From Siphonodentalium dalli (taxonomy: Eukaryota > Mollusca > Scaphopoda > Gadilida > Siphonodentaliidae), in NCBI GenBank assembly GCA_032622095.1, contig CP136061.1, positions 5,964,734-6,028,733 of the forward strand: a DNA stretch of 64,000 bases, given 5' to 3'. Below the pieces are notes generated by a model that was not told the origin of the DNA, did no database searches, and was given only the letters and a program-made list of their open reading frames with translations. The first letter of the stretch is position 1; each line of letters starts with the position of its first letter. The translations under genes and the position numbers were made by a program. Shown here in pieces: positions 1 to 10,282 of the stretch.

Positions 1-1
1 C

Positions 2-2134
2 CCGATCATTCCCATTAAAGTGAGGCGGAGGATCTCTCCAGTCATTGTTCCCATGTCGCCCATGTGCATAGCGTTCACCTTGATCATTTCGACGGACAAG
101 GAATTCATCGCGGTCTCTTAAATCGTACTCGGGTCGAGGATTAGGCTTATCCCTACACCCTTGAGGGTGATATAACATTTCCGGGCTAACGTCCCGACTG
201 TGTCGGCGCATTTCATTTCTGTTTGAAAATTCACGACGAATCGGTCTGGGGCTTTTATCCCCATGCTGGTGCGGAGAATAGCATCTGTCCGCGCGCTCCC
301 GTCGGTATGGTTCTAAACTACTAGCACTAGTCTGTTCAGCCGACAAATCCGGATAAAAACCATGCCTATGCGCGGAATGACGTTTGTCCCTACTCTGTTG
401 GCGCATATCGGGTCTATAATCACTGTGTCCACTTGGGGAACCCTGTCTATCATCGCGTTCTATGTGGCGCGGTTCTGGAACACCAGTAGAGTAATGCCCC
501 CTGCGCGGAGAATCCCGGCGACATTCTATCTCGCCTCGATGGGATTCCGGACTCAAATATTCTCGTCTGCCCGACGAATATGGTCGGTTGTCAGGTTCTA
601 AACGGCGTGATTCTGACTGTATAGAGTGTCGTCTGTGCGGTGAAACACGACTGACGACTGCTTTGTTTGGTCGCGATTCAGGACTCTCTGTACGTTTGAG
701 TGGAGAATGCTGCGAGTCAACATATTTGATACGTCGCGGCGATACAAGTCTGTCTGCGCGCTCCATGCTTGGTTCCGAGTGGCGATGTCGCCTGCGTGGT
801 GAATGAACCTTGTGTCGCGATTTGTGATTATCTCTACTTCGCTGCGTAGAATAATGCGTGTCAACATACTCTGTATGCCGCGGAGAAGCAAGTTTGTCTA
901 TGCGCGACTGTAGACGACTCATGGTTCGACTACATGTATGTGAGGCGTCTTGTGAAACTACCTTGCGTTTGGCTACCACATTCTTAAACGGAGAATGGTC
1001 ACTCCCCCCTTCTGAAAGTGAGAGTTTCCTGTTATCATGCAGCCTATTCCCCACCCCCAAAAGATCAGGAATATCCCTACTCCTGTGAGAAGGCTTAGAC
1101 AGGCCCCGTATAGGCCTAACCGATTTATCCACATCGCGGGTTCGTAGATGCTGGGTCGGAGAACATGCATGAGGACTGACCATGTTAAGAGTCAACTTCG
1201 GATGTTGAGGTGAGTTTGGTGAATTTGTACAGACTCGTTGTAACTCCGGTGTGGCCCCCTGAGATGTACGACGAGGGTCCACATATAATTGCATTTGTGA
1301 TAATTGGTGACTTAAATAATTGACATACTTATGTTGATGCTCTAACCGCTCAATTGTGTCATCCCTGTTAAAAGTCGAACCATGATTGTAGGACGCTAAC
1401 CGACTATGAGAGGCCGTCGATACATTTGACCCTGACCGGCTAAGGTCCGAGTCCGAAAAGGAATCGCGGGGGCTATCCTTACATGGAGTCGGTGCCTTCG
1501 CCAATAAATTAGAGGATTTGATATCAAAATTGATCAGCGAACCTGTCAGCGATGTTTTAGCAGTGGAGGTTAATTTATGTAAACCCAATCGGTCCGGTTT
1601 CGGACTGGAAGAAGCAGGAATGGAACCCTCAAAACTGATAGCAGGGGGCTGAGATGTGGAAATTTCTCCCTGTCGTTGAATGTCAGCATCGCGTTCAACT
1701 GACTGGTCCATCCCAAGGTCCGAAACCGAAGAATTTGATTTGCCCTCATCATCGGTACCTAACCGCGCTCTCACCCCATGTAATTCCCTCTCCCTACCCT
1801 GTGGAGAATGATCGGTTGCCGGAGGGGTAGGCGGTCCCTCAAAATCTCCCCGAACAGCCGGATTGCGATCAAACTCCTCAACCAACTCCTCGAGACGTTC
1901 AAGCGTTTCTTGGTCGCACAAGCGGGGGGCGCTGGACTCCATACCCGCAAAAATACGAAAATCGATAAGCGGCAACAATTTATCGATCGAAGTCGCTAAA
2001 GGCAACTTGTGCAAAATTGCCGGGAGTAAATTCCCATAAACATGCCTGTTATACAAAAGTATATCCGCACGTTTTCGCCCGATGCCCGGCAAAGAAAGAA
2101 GCTCTCGATACGAGCAAAAATTTATGGCTAACAT
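2..2134 (-). CDS. Partial HhH-domain, Arg/Ser-rich protein (gag-like or nucleic-acid-binding), runs off left edge
   Basis: Reading the minus strand from ATG at 2134-2132 gives 711 codons with no stop down to the window edge, so the C-terminus is missing. An in-frame TGA lies 12 bases upstream (2146-2144). Residues 4-30 fit a ComEA-type helix-hairpin-helix, with the pattern I-N-x-x-S-x-x-E-L then L-P-G-I-G at 15-19; this fold binds DNA or RNA backbone non-specifically. An acidic heptad-like helix follows at about 74-92, then a Ser/Pro-rich linker, a second predicted helix at about 261-283, and from about 330 a basic tail rich in R, S, H and D with repeated SPRR/SPRH and RADR/RIDK blocks (for example around residues 413, 461 and 616). 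Such a length without stops in compositionally biased DNA argues for real coding. The family is not recognised. A retrotransposon gag-like role is one inference; a host RNA-binding protein is another. No pol-like sequence is visible because the gene leaves the window. Confidence 0.75.
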   Translation of the reverse strand, partial: MLAINFCSYRELLSLPGIGRKRADILLYNRHVYGNLLPAILHKLPLATSIDKLLPLIDFRIFAGMESSAPRLCDQETLERLEELVEEFDRNPAVRGDFEGPPTPPATDHSPQGRERELHGVRARLGTDDEGKSNSSVSDLGMDQSVERDADIQRQGEISTSQPPAISFEGSIPASSSPKPDRLGLHKLTSTAKTSLTGSLINFDIKSSNLLAKAPTPCKDSPRDSFSDSDLSRSGSNVSTASHSRLASYNHGSTFNRDDTIERLEHQHKYVNYLSHQLSQMQLYVDPRRTSQGATPELQRVCTNSPNSPQHPKLTLNMVSPHACSPTQHLRTRDVDKSVRPIRGLSKPSHRSRDIPDLLGVGNRLHDNRKLSLSEGGSDHSPFKNVVAKRKVVSQDASHTCSRTMSRLQSRIDKLASPRHTEYVDTHYSTQRSRDNHKSRHKVHSPRRRHRHSEPSMERADRLVSPRRIKYVDSQHSPLKRTESPESRPNKAVVSRVSPHRRHSIQSESRRLEPDNRPYSSGRREYLSPESHRGEIECRRDSPRRGHYSTGVPEPRHIERDDRQGSPSGHSDYRPDMRQQSRDKRHSAHRHGFYPDLSAEQTSASSLEPYRRERADRCYSPHQHGDKSPRPIRREFSNRNEMRRHSRDVSPEMLYHPQGCRDKPNPRPEYDLRDRDEFLVRRNDQGERYAHGRHGNNDWRDPPPHFNGNDR

Positions 2135-2146
2135 GACGAAATCTCA

Positions 2147-3270
2147 AAACACAATAGTGTCAATAAAGTCCAGATCAATACACAACAGTGTCAAGAACAA
2201 CCCCAAAAAAATGTCAGCCCGTGAGACGTCTGTATATAGGACTGGTAACAAAATAAAGGGAAGAAAACTTCAGCAAGTTACAATTCTGACAGCTACAATG
2301 TCACCGAGACTGAGATTATTCCATCGTGCACTGGCTCAAGGGAGACAGAAAAAGCAATAACATGATATACCCATGGCCGGAGACAAATGTGTCGAGTGCT
2401 AATACCTGAATAGAGGCATATATATCGCAAAGAACTCTTTTAAAATCTTTAAAATGCCCTTGAATCACCAAATTAGACAAAAAAGATCCACATGGGCAAC
2501 ATGAGGTCACGTGACCAAAACTTCCGTTTCTGGGAAAATAAACAGGAAAATATAAACAAAAGCACGTGGAGCTATACCCCGTGTCGCCCACCGCCAAACC
2601 ACGTGTCCCAGACACTTCGACAAAACACGGAAAGAAGCAGTCTTAATAGATGCCAATTCCGACAAAATACGGAATGAAAAAGTCTCTATAGGCGCCCATT
2701 CCAACCAAGGTGGCAAGTGAGAATAACAAAAAATACCCGAAAAAAGTTAGAGCCGAGTGGAATCCCCAACTTTCCCGTTGCCGATAGAATTGAATTACAA
2801 CGTCAAAACACCACGGCAACGAACGAACAAAGCCAATATTCTCGTCGCCAATGTGTTATCTTTTTGGGGTATGGCAAAGATAAGCTTATTTATATAAGGT
2901 TCTCACCTGTTTTACTCTCCTAGTCCTTCCAGCTATATACTTCCCTGGCGTGCTTTACCGATGGCGGTCCCGATTCAAGAGAGCGCACACTTCATTTTTA
3001 GCTCCGCCCTTCTCTCCCGTCTTTCTCCCTTATTACCCAATCACAGGCCAGTTAGAGTTCAAGGTGTCAAAGGTTACAGTTCATGGTTTCTTATGGGTCA
3101 GAGGTCATAGTTCATACGGACATATTCTACATTGTTTTATTTGGTGTCGTTTTGCTTGCTTTCTGATCTCTCCTTCTTTGAGTCTTTCTCCCGCTCTCTC
3201 TCTCTCAAACTTCAAAGGGTTGTCGGGAGATAGATTGGATAGTTTGGTAGTACTAGTAGTGATAAATACA
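2147..3270. other. Non-coding stretch upstream of the HhH gene
   Basis: No convincing gene is seen. At about 2614-2703 there is an imperfect two-copy tandem of roughly 44 bases (each copy starts near CGACAAAA and carries the ACGGAA motif). A CT-rich tract lies near 3190-3210. Short open frames on both strands show no recognisable domain. Confidence 0.5.
2886..2896 (-). promoter_or_regulatory. Possible TATA element upstream of the HhH gene
   Basis: The minus strand reads TTATATAAATA here, about 750 bases upstream of the ATG at 2134. It is placed where a promoter with a long leader could be, but TATA-like strings are common in AT-rich DNA and the element also reads acceptably on the plus strand. 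Weak support only. Confidence 0.15.
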
Positions 3271-3436
3271 TGTTATCGCTGCAGTGAATTGATCTGGGGC
3301 GAAGTATCACGTCGAGTTGAAGAGGTCAGATCGCTGGATCAAACGAGCCGCCGCAGGCGTCGAGTTTGATCCAGCGATCTGACCTCTTCAACGAGACGTG
3401 ATGCGAAGCCCAGATCAATTCACTGCAGCGATAACA
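3271..3436. mobile_element. Foldback / MITE-like inverted repeat
   Basis: The left arm starts TGTTATCGCTGCAGTGAATT and the right arm ends with its reverse complement. The arms continue as near-perfect complements for about 70 bases each, through the GTTGAAGAGGTCAGATCGCT block, around a short GC-rich centre near 3345-3365. A few small indels separate the arms. This is a short non-autonomous hairpin element. No target duplication could be fixed with confidence. Confidence 0.75.
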
Positions 3437-3596
3437 GGTTTATTATATGACATGCTTTTTATTTAAAAAGTACAATTTCTCTCATTAATTATGAAATGAA
3501 ACCAATTCACACGCTCGCTAGTATCAAAAATAAAGAAAGAACTGTCCTGCTTTTTCCGGTCATGCGCAGTATGCGAGATGAGGAAGGGTGGTATGA

Positions 3597-3627
3597 CATC
3601 GGATCAAACTGCAGCTGATCCGATGGC
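3597..3627. repeat. Small perfect hairpin
   Basis: CATCGGATCA and TGATCCGATG form a 10-bp stem around a 9-10 base loop. It lies at the downstream end of the candidate exon on the minus strand. Function unknown. Confidence 0.5.
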
Positions 3628-4243
3628 CAGGAAATGATCGCTATACAATAGCGGTATTGGGGAAAGAAAAACGATAGTCATATAATAATTATTTATTTCG
3701 CTGAAAAACAAGAATAAAAACATAAGAACATTTATATATATATAACATGAACTTGAATGAATATGAAAAATTACGATGACTAAATTTGACGAACGAATAT
3801 CACGGAATGAATACCGGTATGATGAATAAATGGCGAATGAATGACGAATTACGGCGAATGAATTCTCCACAGTCAGTTGGACTCTGCTCCTCTCGACGCA
3901 TTCCTCTTCAAAGGGTTGGATCTGCGATGGATTCTTCCAGGTCTCTGAGTTTCGGTCTGGCAGGTCAAAACTAATGTTGAGTGCCAAAGATGGTGGAGGG
4001 AGTGCTGGAAGGGTTGGTGTTGAAGTCGATGTGGTGATTGTCGTCGGGGGTGTTGATGAAGTGAATTGATTGGCGTTGTTGATGACATGGCGATCGTCGA
4101 GGATGATGAAGGTGTGGACGGGGGTGACGAGATATGGTCGATTTCGTCGTCGGATTGTTAAGTTTGCTTTTGATCTTGGTGTGGCGGTTTCTTCATTTAG
4201 CAAGCTAACAGCTATTGAGGATGGTGGTGTGTTGTCTCTGCAA
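3604..4243 (-). CDS. Candidate second exon of the PHD-finger gene
   Basis: On the minus strand a good splice acceptor (CTTACACTTGCAG) ends at 4244, so the exon would start at 4243. The frame then stays open to a stop at 3604. The phase fits: the upstream exon leaves two bases (AG) and this exon begins with T, giving a Ser codon. The sequence is Ser/Thr/Pro-rich with a basic patch (residues like TIRRRNRP) and a region reading LNISFDLPDRNSETW. The last 70 or so codons (below about 3860) are low-complexity and hydrophobic, so the true exon probably ends earlier; no clear donor was found. A second TGCAG six bases in gives an in-frame alternative acceptor. It belongs with the PHD exon by phase and spacing (170-base intron); identity beyond that is unknown. 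Confidence 0.4.
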
Positions 4244-4413
4244 CTGCAAGTGTAAGTAAAACATGCAAGTGTAAGTAAAACAAAGGTAACTATAACAGTA
4301 TCTGGTAAGTTGGACGAGAAATTGAATAGAATGGAAAACGAACGAAAAATATACGAAACGAACGAAAAATATACGAAACGAAACTATGAAAAAACGTAGC
4401 TAACTATTCTTAC
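4244..4413 (-). other. Predicted 170-base intron with small tandem repeats
   Basis: The minus-strand donor is AGCAG|GTAAGA at 4414/4413 and the acceptor is TTGCAG ending at 4244. Inside are a two-copy 20-base tandem (ACGAACGAAAAATATACGAA, about 4337-4383) and a two-copy GCAAGTGTAAGTAAAACA motif near 4247-4280. Confidence 0.45.
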
Positions 4414-4468
4414 CTGCTTTTACACATACATGTACATGTATAACAACTGAAGTCGATCTCAATGTCCC

Positions 4469-4476
4469 CTTTCATC
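4469..4476. repeat. 8-bp target site duplication, left copy
   Basis: CTTTCATC, identical to 5628-5635, directly flanks the hAT element. Confidence 0.9.
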
Positions 4477-5627
4477 TAGGGATCTGCGAATCGGGGATTT
4501 TGCATCGAATCGAATCTCGATATCAAATCTCCTTCCTGATATCGACATCGAATCTCGAATCGAATCAGCTAGTGATTGTCATTGTTTACCAGTGTTTATT
4601 TCGGTGTCTCGTGACAAAAAATGCACTAGATACTATATCAACAACGATAATCTACTTAAACATCCGCTGGAACTTGTGTATTTTTAGGACATAGGTGAGT
4701 CACTCTCAGTCTCACGGAGGGTTTGGGATACGTTTCATTGAATTTATATCTACTGGTAGCTGTGTCATGGCGATTGGCGAATATGACACAATTGACCGTA
4801 AGACACTTAAAGCCAGTCCAATCAACGTATCACAAACCTAAGGCTCGGAAGTCACTTGTCTACACTGGTCAGCTGCATAATTGTTGTAGTTGTAGTCCAT
4901 ACCAATCGTAGTTAATATCTGTTAAACTTTTCACCACACGATAGATCAAACACATTCACCAAATATATACAGTAGTTGTCTTCGCGGTGGGGGTCCCAGA
5001 AAACAGACATAAATTACAAGTGTTAATGTTATAACAAGATTCAACAGATCGAAACTTGATGCATCCGCTCCAGGACACAGAAACTGTCAGAATTGTATGA
5101 AATTTCAAGGAATTCTACCGACAGTGTTGTAGGATGTAGATAACTGGTCGCATATAATGACGCCCATTTAAGAACTGATTGTTCTAAGGTATCTGTTCAT
5201 TCAAGTCTATGGCGGATGAATTTTATTCATATAATCTTAATTGGATATCTGAAGATTTAAACATAAGGTGATCACTTGAGATCCGCGATCACGCACCGCG
5301 TAGAAAATTTATATAGTGTCGATACAGATACCAAATGTATGCGGCGATTGATCACGGTCACGGGTTGCGACCGAAGCACTTATTTTGCATAATGCACATC
5401 TATTCTGAACGGCATGAATTAAAAATTACCTACGTTGGCAACCTTGTGCCTCAATTTTTGTTTACTTCAAGTAATTTGGCATGTGTTATCTAGACGCAAA
5501 TAACGAGACTACTCCAAAGTAACACTGATTCGAAAATATCAGAATCAGCGGACCGATACGGTGTCGATCTCGAATCGGGTGCCTGATATCGACATCAAAT
5601 CAAATCGAGAATATTCGCAGGTCCCTA
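4477..5627. mobile_element. Non-autonomous hAT element, 1151 bp
   Basis: The ends are inverted repeats: TAGGGATCTGCGAAT at the left and, on the other strand, TAGGGACCTGCGAAT at the right. Exact 8-bp duplications (CTTTCATC) flank both ends. A TIR starting TAGGG plus an 8-bp duplication is the hAT signature. Both subterminal regions are rich in short CGAATC and CGATATC motifs, as expected for transposase-binding sites. No transposase frame is seen inside, so it needs a helper. It landed in the coding part of a PHD-finger exon. Identical duplications suggest a fairly recent insertion. Confidence 0.9.
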
Positions 5628-5635
5628 CTTTCATC
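5628..5635. repeat. 8-bp target site duplication, right copy
   Basis: CTTTCATC, identical to the left copy, and part of the original exon. Confidence 0.9.
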
Positions 5636-5798
5636 GCCTGCTTATATTCAATATGGTCGATGCCAGAATAGCAGAGTCGATGCTGCCACTGGAGGCAATC
5701 GTCGCACTGAAGCACATGCTGGAGTGGTCTCACTTCGCTACCGCACTTTACACAACGGAACATCTTTGTGGTTATGATGTCAGATAATAATTGCACTG

Positions 5799-5806
5799 CT
5801 TATATA
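5799..5806 (-). promoter_or_regulatory. TATA box of the PHD-finger gene
   Basis: TATATAAG on the minus strand lies 36-43 bases upstream of the ATG at 5763. That spacing would give a very short 5' leader if transcription starts about 30 bases downstream. Confidence 0.35.
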
Positions 5807-6170
5807 CTGTATGTGGTCGGCATATGAAAGTGAAGCCATCTCACCCTCTGAAGTGTTAGGTGTGATTAGTCGACTGGTTACTGTGTAAACAACCTGCTTC
5901 TATTGTTTTGATAGGATAGGAATGGGGACAATAACGGCTTCTAAGGGTTTCCCAAACTCCAGAGATAGTGAGATGAACTCAGAGAATAAGAGAAACTTTA
6001 ATATCCAGAATGTCAAAACAGTTCATTATTGTTATTTATGAATTCGCCGGTTCGTCGTTCAAACCAACTAGTGTGATATACTGGCTATTATCTTTGCTAA
6101 CAAACGTGCCTAAAGTAATCTAAATGTCAAAAATATTAACTTATTTACAACTTTAATACAAATGTAATAC

Positions 6171-6253
6171 CCGGGCCAACTTGCCCCTGAAAGCTGGGCC
6201 AGCTCGCCCCAAAAACTGCCTGGGGCGAGTGAGCCCTGGGGCGAGTGGGCCCG
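6171..6253. repeat. GC-rich imperfect inverted repeat
   Basis: CCGGGCCAACTTGCCCC at the left pairs imperfectly with GGGGCGAGTGGGCCCGG at the right, around repeats of GGGGCGAGTG. The GC content stands out from the AT-rich flanks. The rest of 5807-6640 shows no gene. Confidence 0.55.
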
Positions 6254-6655
6254 GATCCACATCAGTATGTTTGCATGGACAACCCACGACATGTCTATTA
6301 AATTCAATAAACTGATCAATTTATGCATGTTTCATGAGAGTGCCTATGTATTATAATATATACATATGATATAAGAATGGAGTGAAGTTGAGACATTACC
6401 AATGTAATGAGGCATTATTTTACATGAAGCAAGAATATGTCCTCACAAATTCAAATAAATCATTTTTAATGAACCCATTCACTCTAAATGATGACTTCCG
6501 AGAAGAACATCATATCATCAAATGGATGATGATGACTACTAGTACAACTTTATATAAACCCAGTACTAGTAAATCCTGAAAACTCCTCTAACTATACCCT
6601 CCTTGATGAATTTAATGATAAATTGAAAATAATAAACCAAAATGTGTCATCATCA

Positions 6656-8699
6656 ATGATACACTTCAACATACGTTCACTATTTAAAAATATGGATAAT
6701 TAAGTTATCCACTTTCCTGTAGACACAGATTTGATATAATAGGCATTACTGAAACTTGGCTTACCGATTAATCTCCTGTGGATCTAGTAACCAAAATGGG
6801 AAGCTATATAGCTTATATGAGAATCACAGGAGTGATAGAGGTGGGTGTGGAGTACATGAAAACCTAGATCATGCCATGAATCTCTACTCCTGAAAACCTT
6901 GAAGCACAGGTACGATCAGACTTGTCTTTGTTCAGTGAGAACTTTGAAAGCTTATTTATTGAAATTCCTGACAAAAAAAAACAAGAAACAAGTAGTAGGC
7001 TGTATATATCAAAGCCCAAATTCTAATGTCGATGACTTTCTTGAAAAACTTGAAACAGTATTAACCCCGATACATAAAGAGAAAAAAGATTGTTTCCTAA
7101 TGGGAGACTTTAATATAAACATAAATGTTGAACACCAGCGGAAACAACTTCCTTAACTTACTAAAGTCATTTATGTTCTTGCCATCAATAACAAAATTAA
7201 CCCACTAGAATAACTGAGTTCAGTGCAACCCTTATTGACAACATATTCTCCAACTGTCTCCTCTCCTCATCTATCAATGCTGGTATATTTGTGGAAGACA
7301 TTACGGACCACTTGCCTATCTATCTCCTTTTGAGCAATGGAACTAAAACAATGACTAAGAAAGACGTATTTGTATGGCAAAGAGACTATTCAAAAAGAAA
7401 CAAAGAAAATTTTATAACCGAAATATCCAAAATTGACTGGATCATGGTGTTAGACAACCAGGATTGCAACAAAGCCTACAATTCTTTCCACGAAACATTT
7501 AACAAACATTTATAATAATAATTTTCCAAAAATCAAAAAGAAAATCAAACCTTCCAATCATTGCAATCCATGGATAACAGCAGGTATACTTAATTCCATT
7601 AGAAGAAAGAATAAACTATATAAAAATATAAAATATTCATAAAGAACAGAACATACTATATTAATAATGACCGATACAAGAAGTATAGGAATATATATAT
7701 AGACTAAATTCAAATATCTGTACTGCTAAACAACACTATTATCATAGGAAATTCCAACAATATGAAGGTAATATCAACGGCACATGGAAACTGATCAAAA
7801 ACATTCTCAACAAGAAAAAGGGAAGCAAAAACGTAACAGAGTTCTTTTATGAAAATAAATATATTAATAACAAAGAGGAAATTGCTACCAAATTCAATGA
7901 ATTCTTCACCAATATTGGACCAACCCTTCATGCTGCAAAAATTAAATCTAACAAGAATCCAGCAGATTACCTTAATCAATCCAAGTGTTCTTCTTTCTTT
8001 ATCCAACCAACAGATGAACTTGAAGTCATAGAAATTCTCAAAAATATCAGTGCAAAAAAGGCTGCTGGTATTGATGATCTCAAGTGTTCCATCTTGAAAC
8101 ATTGTAGCAAATTTATCATTAAACCCGTTACACATATATGTAATCTTTCTCTTGCTAATGCAATATTTCCAGACCTCATGAAGATAGCAAAAGTTGTACC
8201 TATTTTTAAAGCTAAAGACCCAACCACACTAAGTAACTACAGGCCAGTCTCTGTGCTGCCTGTATTTTCCAAAATCCTAGCAAAATGATGTACAAGTGTC
8301 AACCGACGGAACAAATACTTAACCAAATACAATATCCTATATAGTAGTCAATATGGCTTCAGAAAGAATCTCTCAACTATTCTGGCACTAACTGATCCCT
8401 TAGAGAAAATAACCCAAGCCCTAGATAATAAAGAACACACCATTGGGGTATTCCTTGATCTATCAAAGGCAATAAATCATAATATAATGCTAAATAAACT
8501 TGATAACTATGGATGTCGTGGGGTTGCACTGAACTGGTTCCAAAGCTATTTGACTAATAGAAAACAATCTGTACAGTACAAAGAGCACTTGTCTTCACAA
8601 ACAGATATAATATGTGGAGTTCCACAAGAATCTATACTTGGCCCTCTACTCTTTCTGATATATATGAACGATCTTCCAAATATTTGTAAAGCCCTATGG
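6656..8699 (+). mobile_element. Decayed CR1/Jockey-like non-LTR retrotransposon, endonuclease and 5' RT part
   Basis: Fragments in several frames give an ordered LINE polyprotein. The APE-type endonuclease has HFNIRSL (about 6660), GITETWL (about 6740), VVGCIYQSPN (about 7000), MGDFNIN (about 7100) and TDHLPI (about 7305). The reverse transcriptase has KKAAGIDDLKCSILKH (about 8060), NYRPVSVLPVFSKIL (about 8235), QYGFRKNLST (about 8350), VFLDLSKA (about 8450) and GVPQESILGPLLFLIYMNDL (about 8620). Frameshifts and stops are frequent. The motif that normally carries the first catalytic Asp (A-F-D) reads A-I-N with a short deletion, so the enzyme would be dead even if in frame. The pattern is that of the CR1/L2/Jockey group; the exact clade is not assigned. 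RT is cut off at 8700 by an insertion and resumes at about 10283. Confidence 0.85.
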
Positions 8700-9806
8700 A
8701 ATTAGTAACTCGGCTATACATAGTATGTCTCTCAGTCGGTCTAACCAATAGTTCACACGAGATATCTCAATCCCGAACCATAGAGTTTTATACATTTATA
8801 AAACAAGAATAATGTCTCCCACGCTTCGTAACTTGTGAGTTTCTGATGTAGGGGCGTTGAGGTGCATAATGAGAAGAGTTATACATTACATTCTGTATTC
8901 TGTTAATCTCAATGAATCACAACAGCACACATGAATAGTATGACATCGATGAGACGTATATATGATGATTGATCATGCAACATGCTGGACATACACCACA
9001 GGCACAGAACAAATGAATAATGATGGATGAGATCTAATCTCTGCTATCTCCACGATTCCATTCCAAGTATTCCAAGAAATTACCCTAGAATATAAAATTC
9101 ACTAATCCAACACAAAGTATAAAAGAATATGGGAAAGAGAAATACCTTCCAATACAAATAATATATTAACCATTTCCATTGTTATTGGAAATGAAAACCA
9201 AACTGTATATAAATATATAAAGGCTCCAGAATGGAGACTTCCCATAATTCAACTTTCTAAGTTATTGGAAGTTTTATAAAAGAGTAAAATATAAAATAAC
9301 ACACAAAGGGAATAATTACTGGTTACCATTTATATAGTGAACCATCCATATGGAAAGGGACTTACTTAGTTATGGATGGACACAACTAAAGATGAATAAA
9401 TATATGGGACGAAATTGGGTTAAAATATCACAATACACAATCAACAAATTGGTACATAAAACACATATTAAACTTACCAATTTGGAATGATTTAGGTCCT
9501 GGATGTTTTAATAATAGTAATAGCGTTCCATTTTATTTAAACCTACATTGTAGTTTAGTAAAGATAAAATATATTTAAGATTTAAACATAACTGTTTAAA
9601 AACGCTTCCGTTTGATTATTCTGCACTATTTTATTTAGCGGGAAAGTTTACTACGCGGTAATGCATTAATTTAGTTATTGGGCTGGTTTATATTTGGATT
9701 GGGATTTGGGTTGGGCTAAAAGATAAGAACAAGACAGTCAAGTGATTAATAGTGCTAGGTTGATTAGACAGATTATTAGGTTTAAAACAAATAAGTAATA
9801 AGCATT
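8700..9806. other. Insertion splitting the LINE RT domain, unidentified part
   Basis: LINE homology stops at about 8699 (after N-D-L-P-N-I-C-K) and resumes at about 10283. Nothing coding is seen in between. The 9060-9600 stretch has a weak look of another AT-rich retroelement fragment with many stops. No clear target duplication was found at the two junctions. Confidence 0.45.
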
Positions 9807-10210
9807 GTGGATGTGGTAGCCCAGTGGGTAGAGTGTCAGACTTGTAATGGTGTTAATGCACCGGCGTGAGTTCGCGCCTCGCTCGGTGGACTATTGTGTC
9901 CACAACAGTGGCTTGGCCGAATTGAGCGGTGTGTGTGCTATATATAGCCACAAGCTGTTTCAAATCTTGCGCCAGGTTGTGACCCTTGGGCAAGGTCACT
10001 TGTACTGTGCTCGCTTCGTCGTACCTAGACGCGAAATAGGTACCTGGTTGTTGGGTATCCGTAAGCCGCTCTAGTGAAGCGCCTGTAAAATGGCAGCAGG
10101 CACAAGACTCGGCATTACTCATAAAAAACAGCTGGGGTAATAATGTGAGTGCTTAGAGCTACACCAGGGATTAAGCGCTATATAAATGATATACATTATT
10201 ATTATTATAT
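9807..10210 (+). mobile_element. tRNA-derived SINE
   Basis: The head has an RNA polymerase III A-box-like TGGTAGCCCAGTGG near 9814 and a B-box-like GAGTTCGCGCC near 9867, in tRNA-like spacing. A non-tRNA body follows with TTGGGCAAGGTCACTTGTA, then TAAGCGCTATATAAATG and a tail of ATT repeats (about 10193-10207). The GCGCTATATAAAT plus ATT tail is a common SINE 3' end. It lies inside the DNA that splits the LINE. Confidence 0.75.
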
Positions 10211-10282
10211 AAAAGAGAATTAGTATAATTCCTACAAAACTTACTTATGCATGTAAATATATCACCGTCACATTTATAAGGA

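Larger units (their letters stand above)
4414..5763 (-). pseudogene. PHD-type zinc-finger exon split by a hAT element
   Basis: ATG at 5763-5761 begins a finger with Cys4-x2-Cys7, Cys20-x2-Cys23, His28 and Cys31, then a Y-K-Q-A-M-K stretch. At 5627 the frame enters a transposon, adds about 30 unrelated residues and stops at 5545. On the far side of the element (4468-4414) the same exon resumes: it carries the final Cys-x2-Cys pair and a strong donor at 4414/4413. Without the element and one copy of its target duplication the exon would be 191 bases and leave phase 2, matching the next exon. PHD fingers read histone tails or act as protein-binding zinc modules. In lophotrochozoans similar fingers occur in multi-domain proteins near FLYWCH or MULE transposase domains (family knowledge, recalled and not searched). 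The insertion should abolish the finger unless the element is spliced out. Confidence 0.65.

Noticed and set aside
598-891. Separate 97-codon minus-strand gene
   Set aside because: It lies in a different frame from the 711-codon reading, which covers the same bases without a stop.
362-2360. Plus-strand short open frames over the HhH gene
   Set aside because: They are shadows of the long minus-strand frame, with no recognisable domains.
4500-4911. Short plus-strand frames as a hAT transposase remnant
   Set aside because: No DDE or BED-finger residues are visible; the element looks non-autonomous.
9853-10122. 89-codon minus-strand protein
   Set aside because: Lies wholly within the tRNA-derived SINE.
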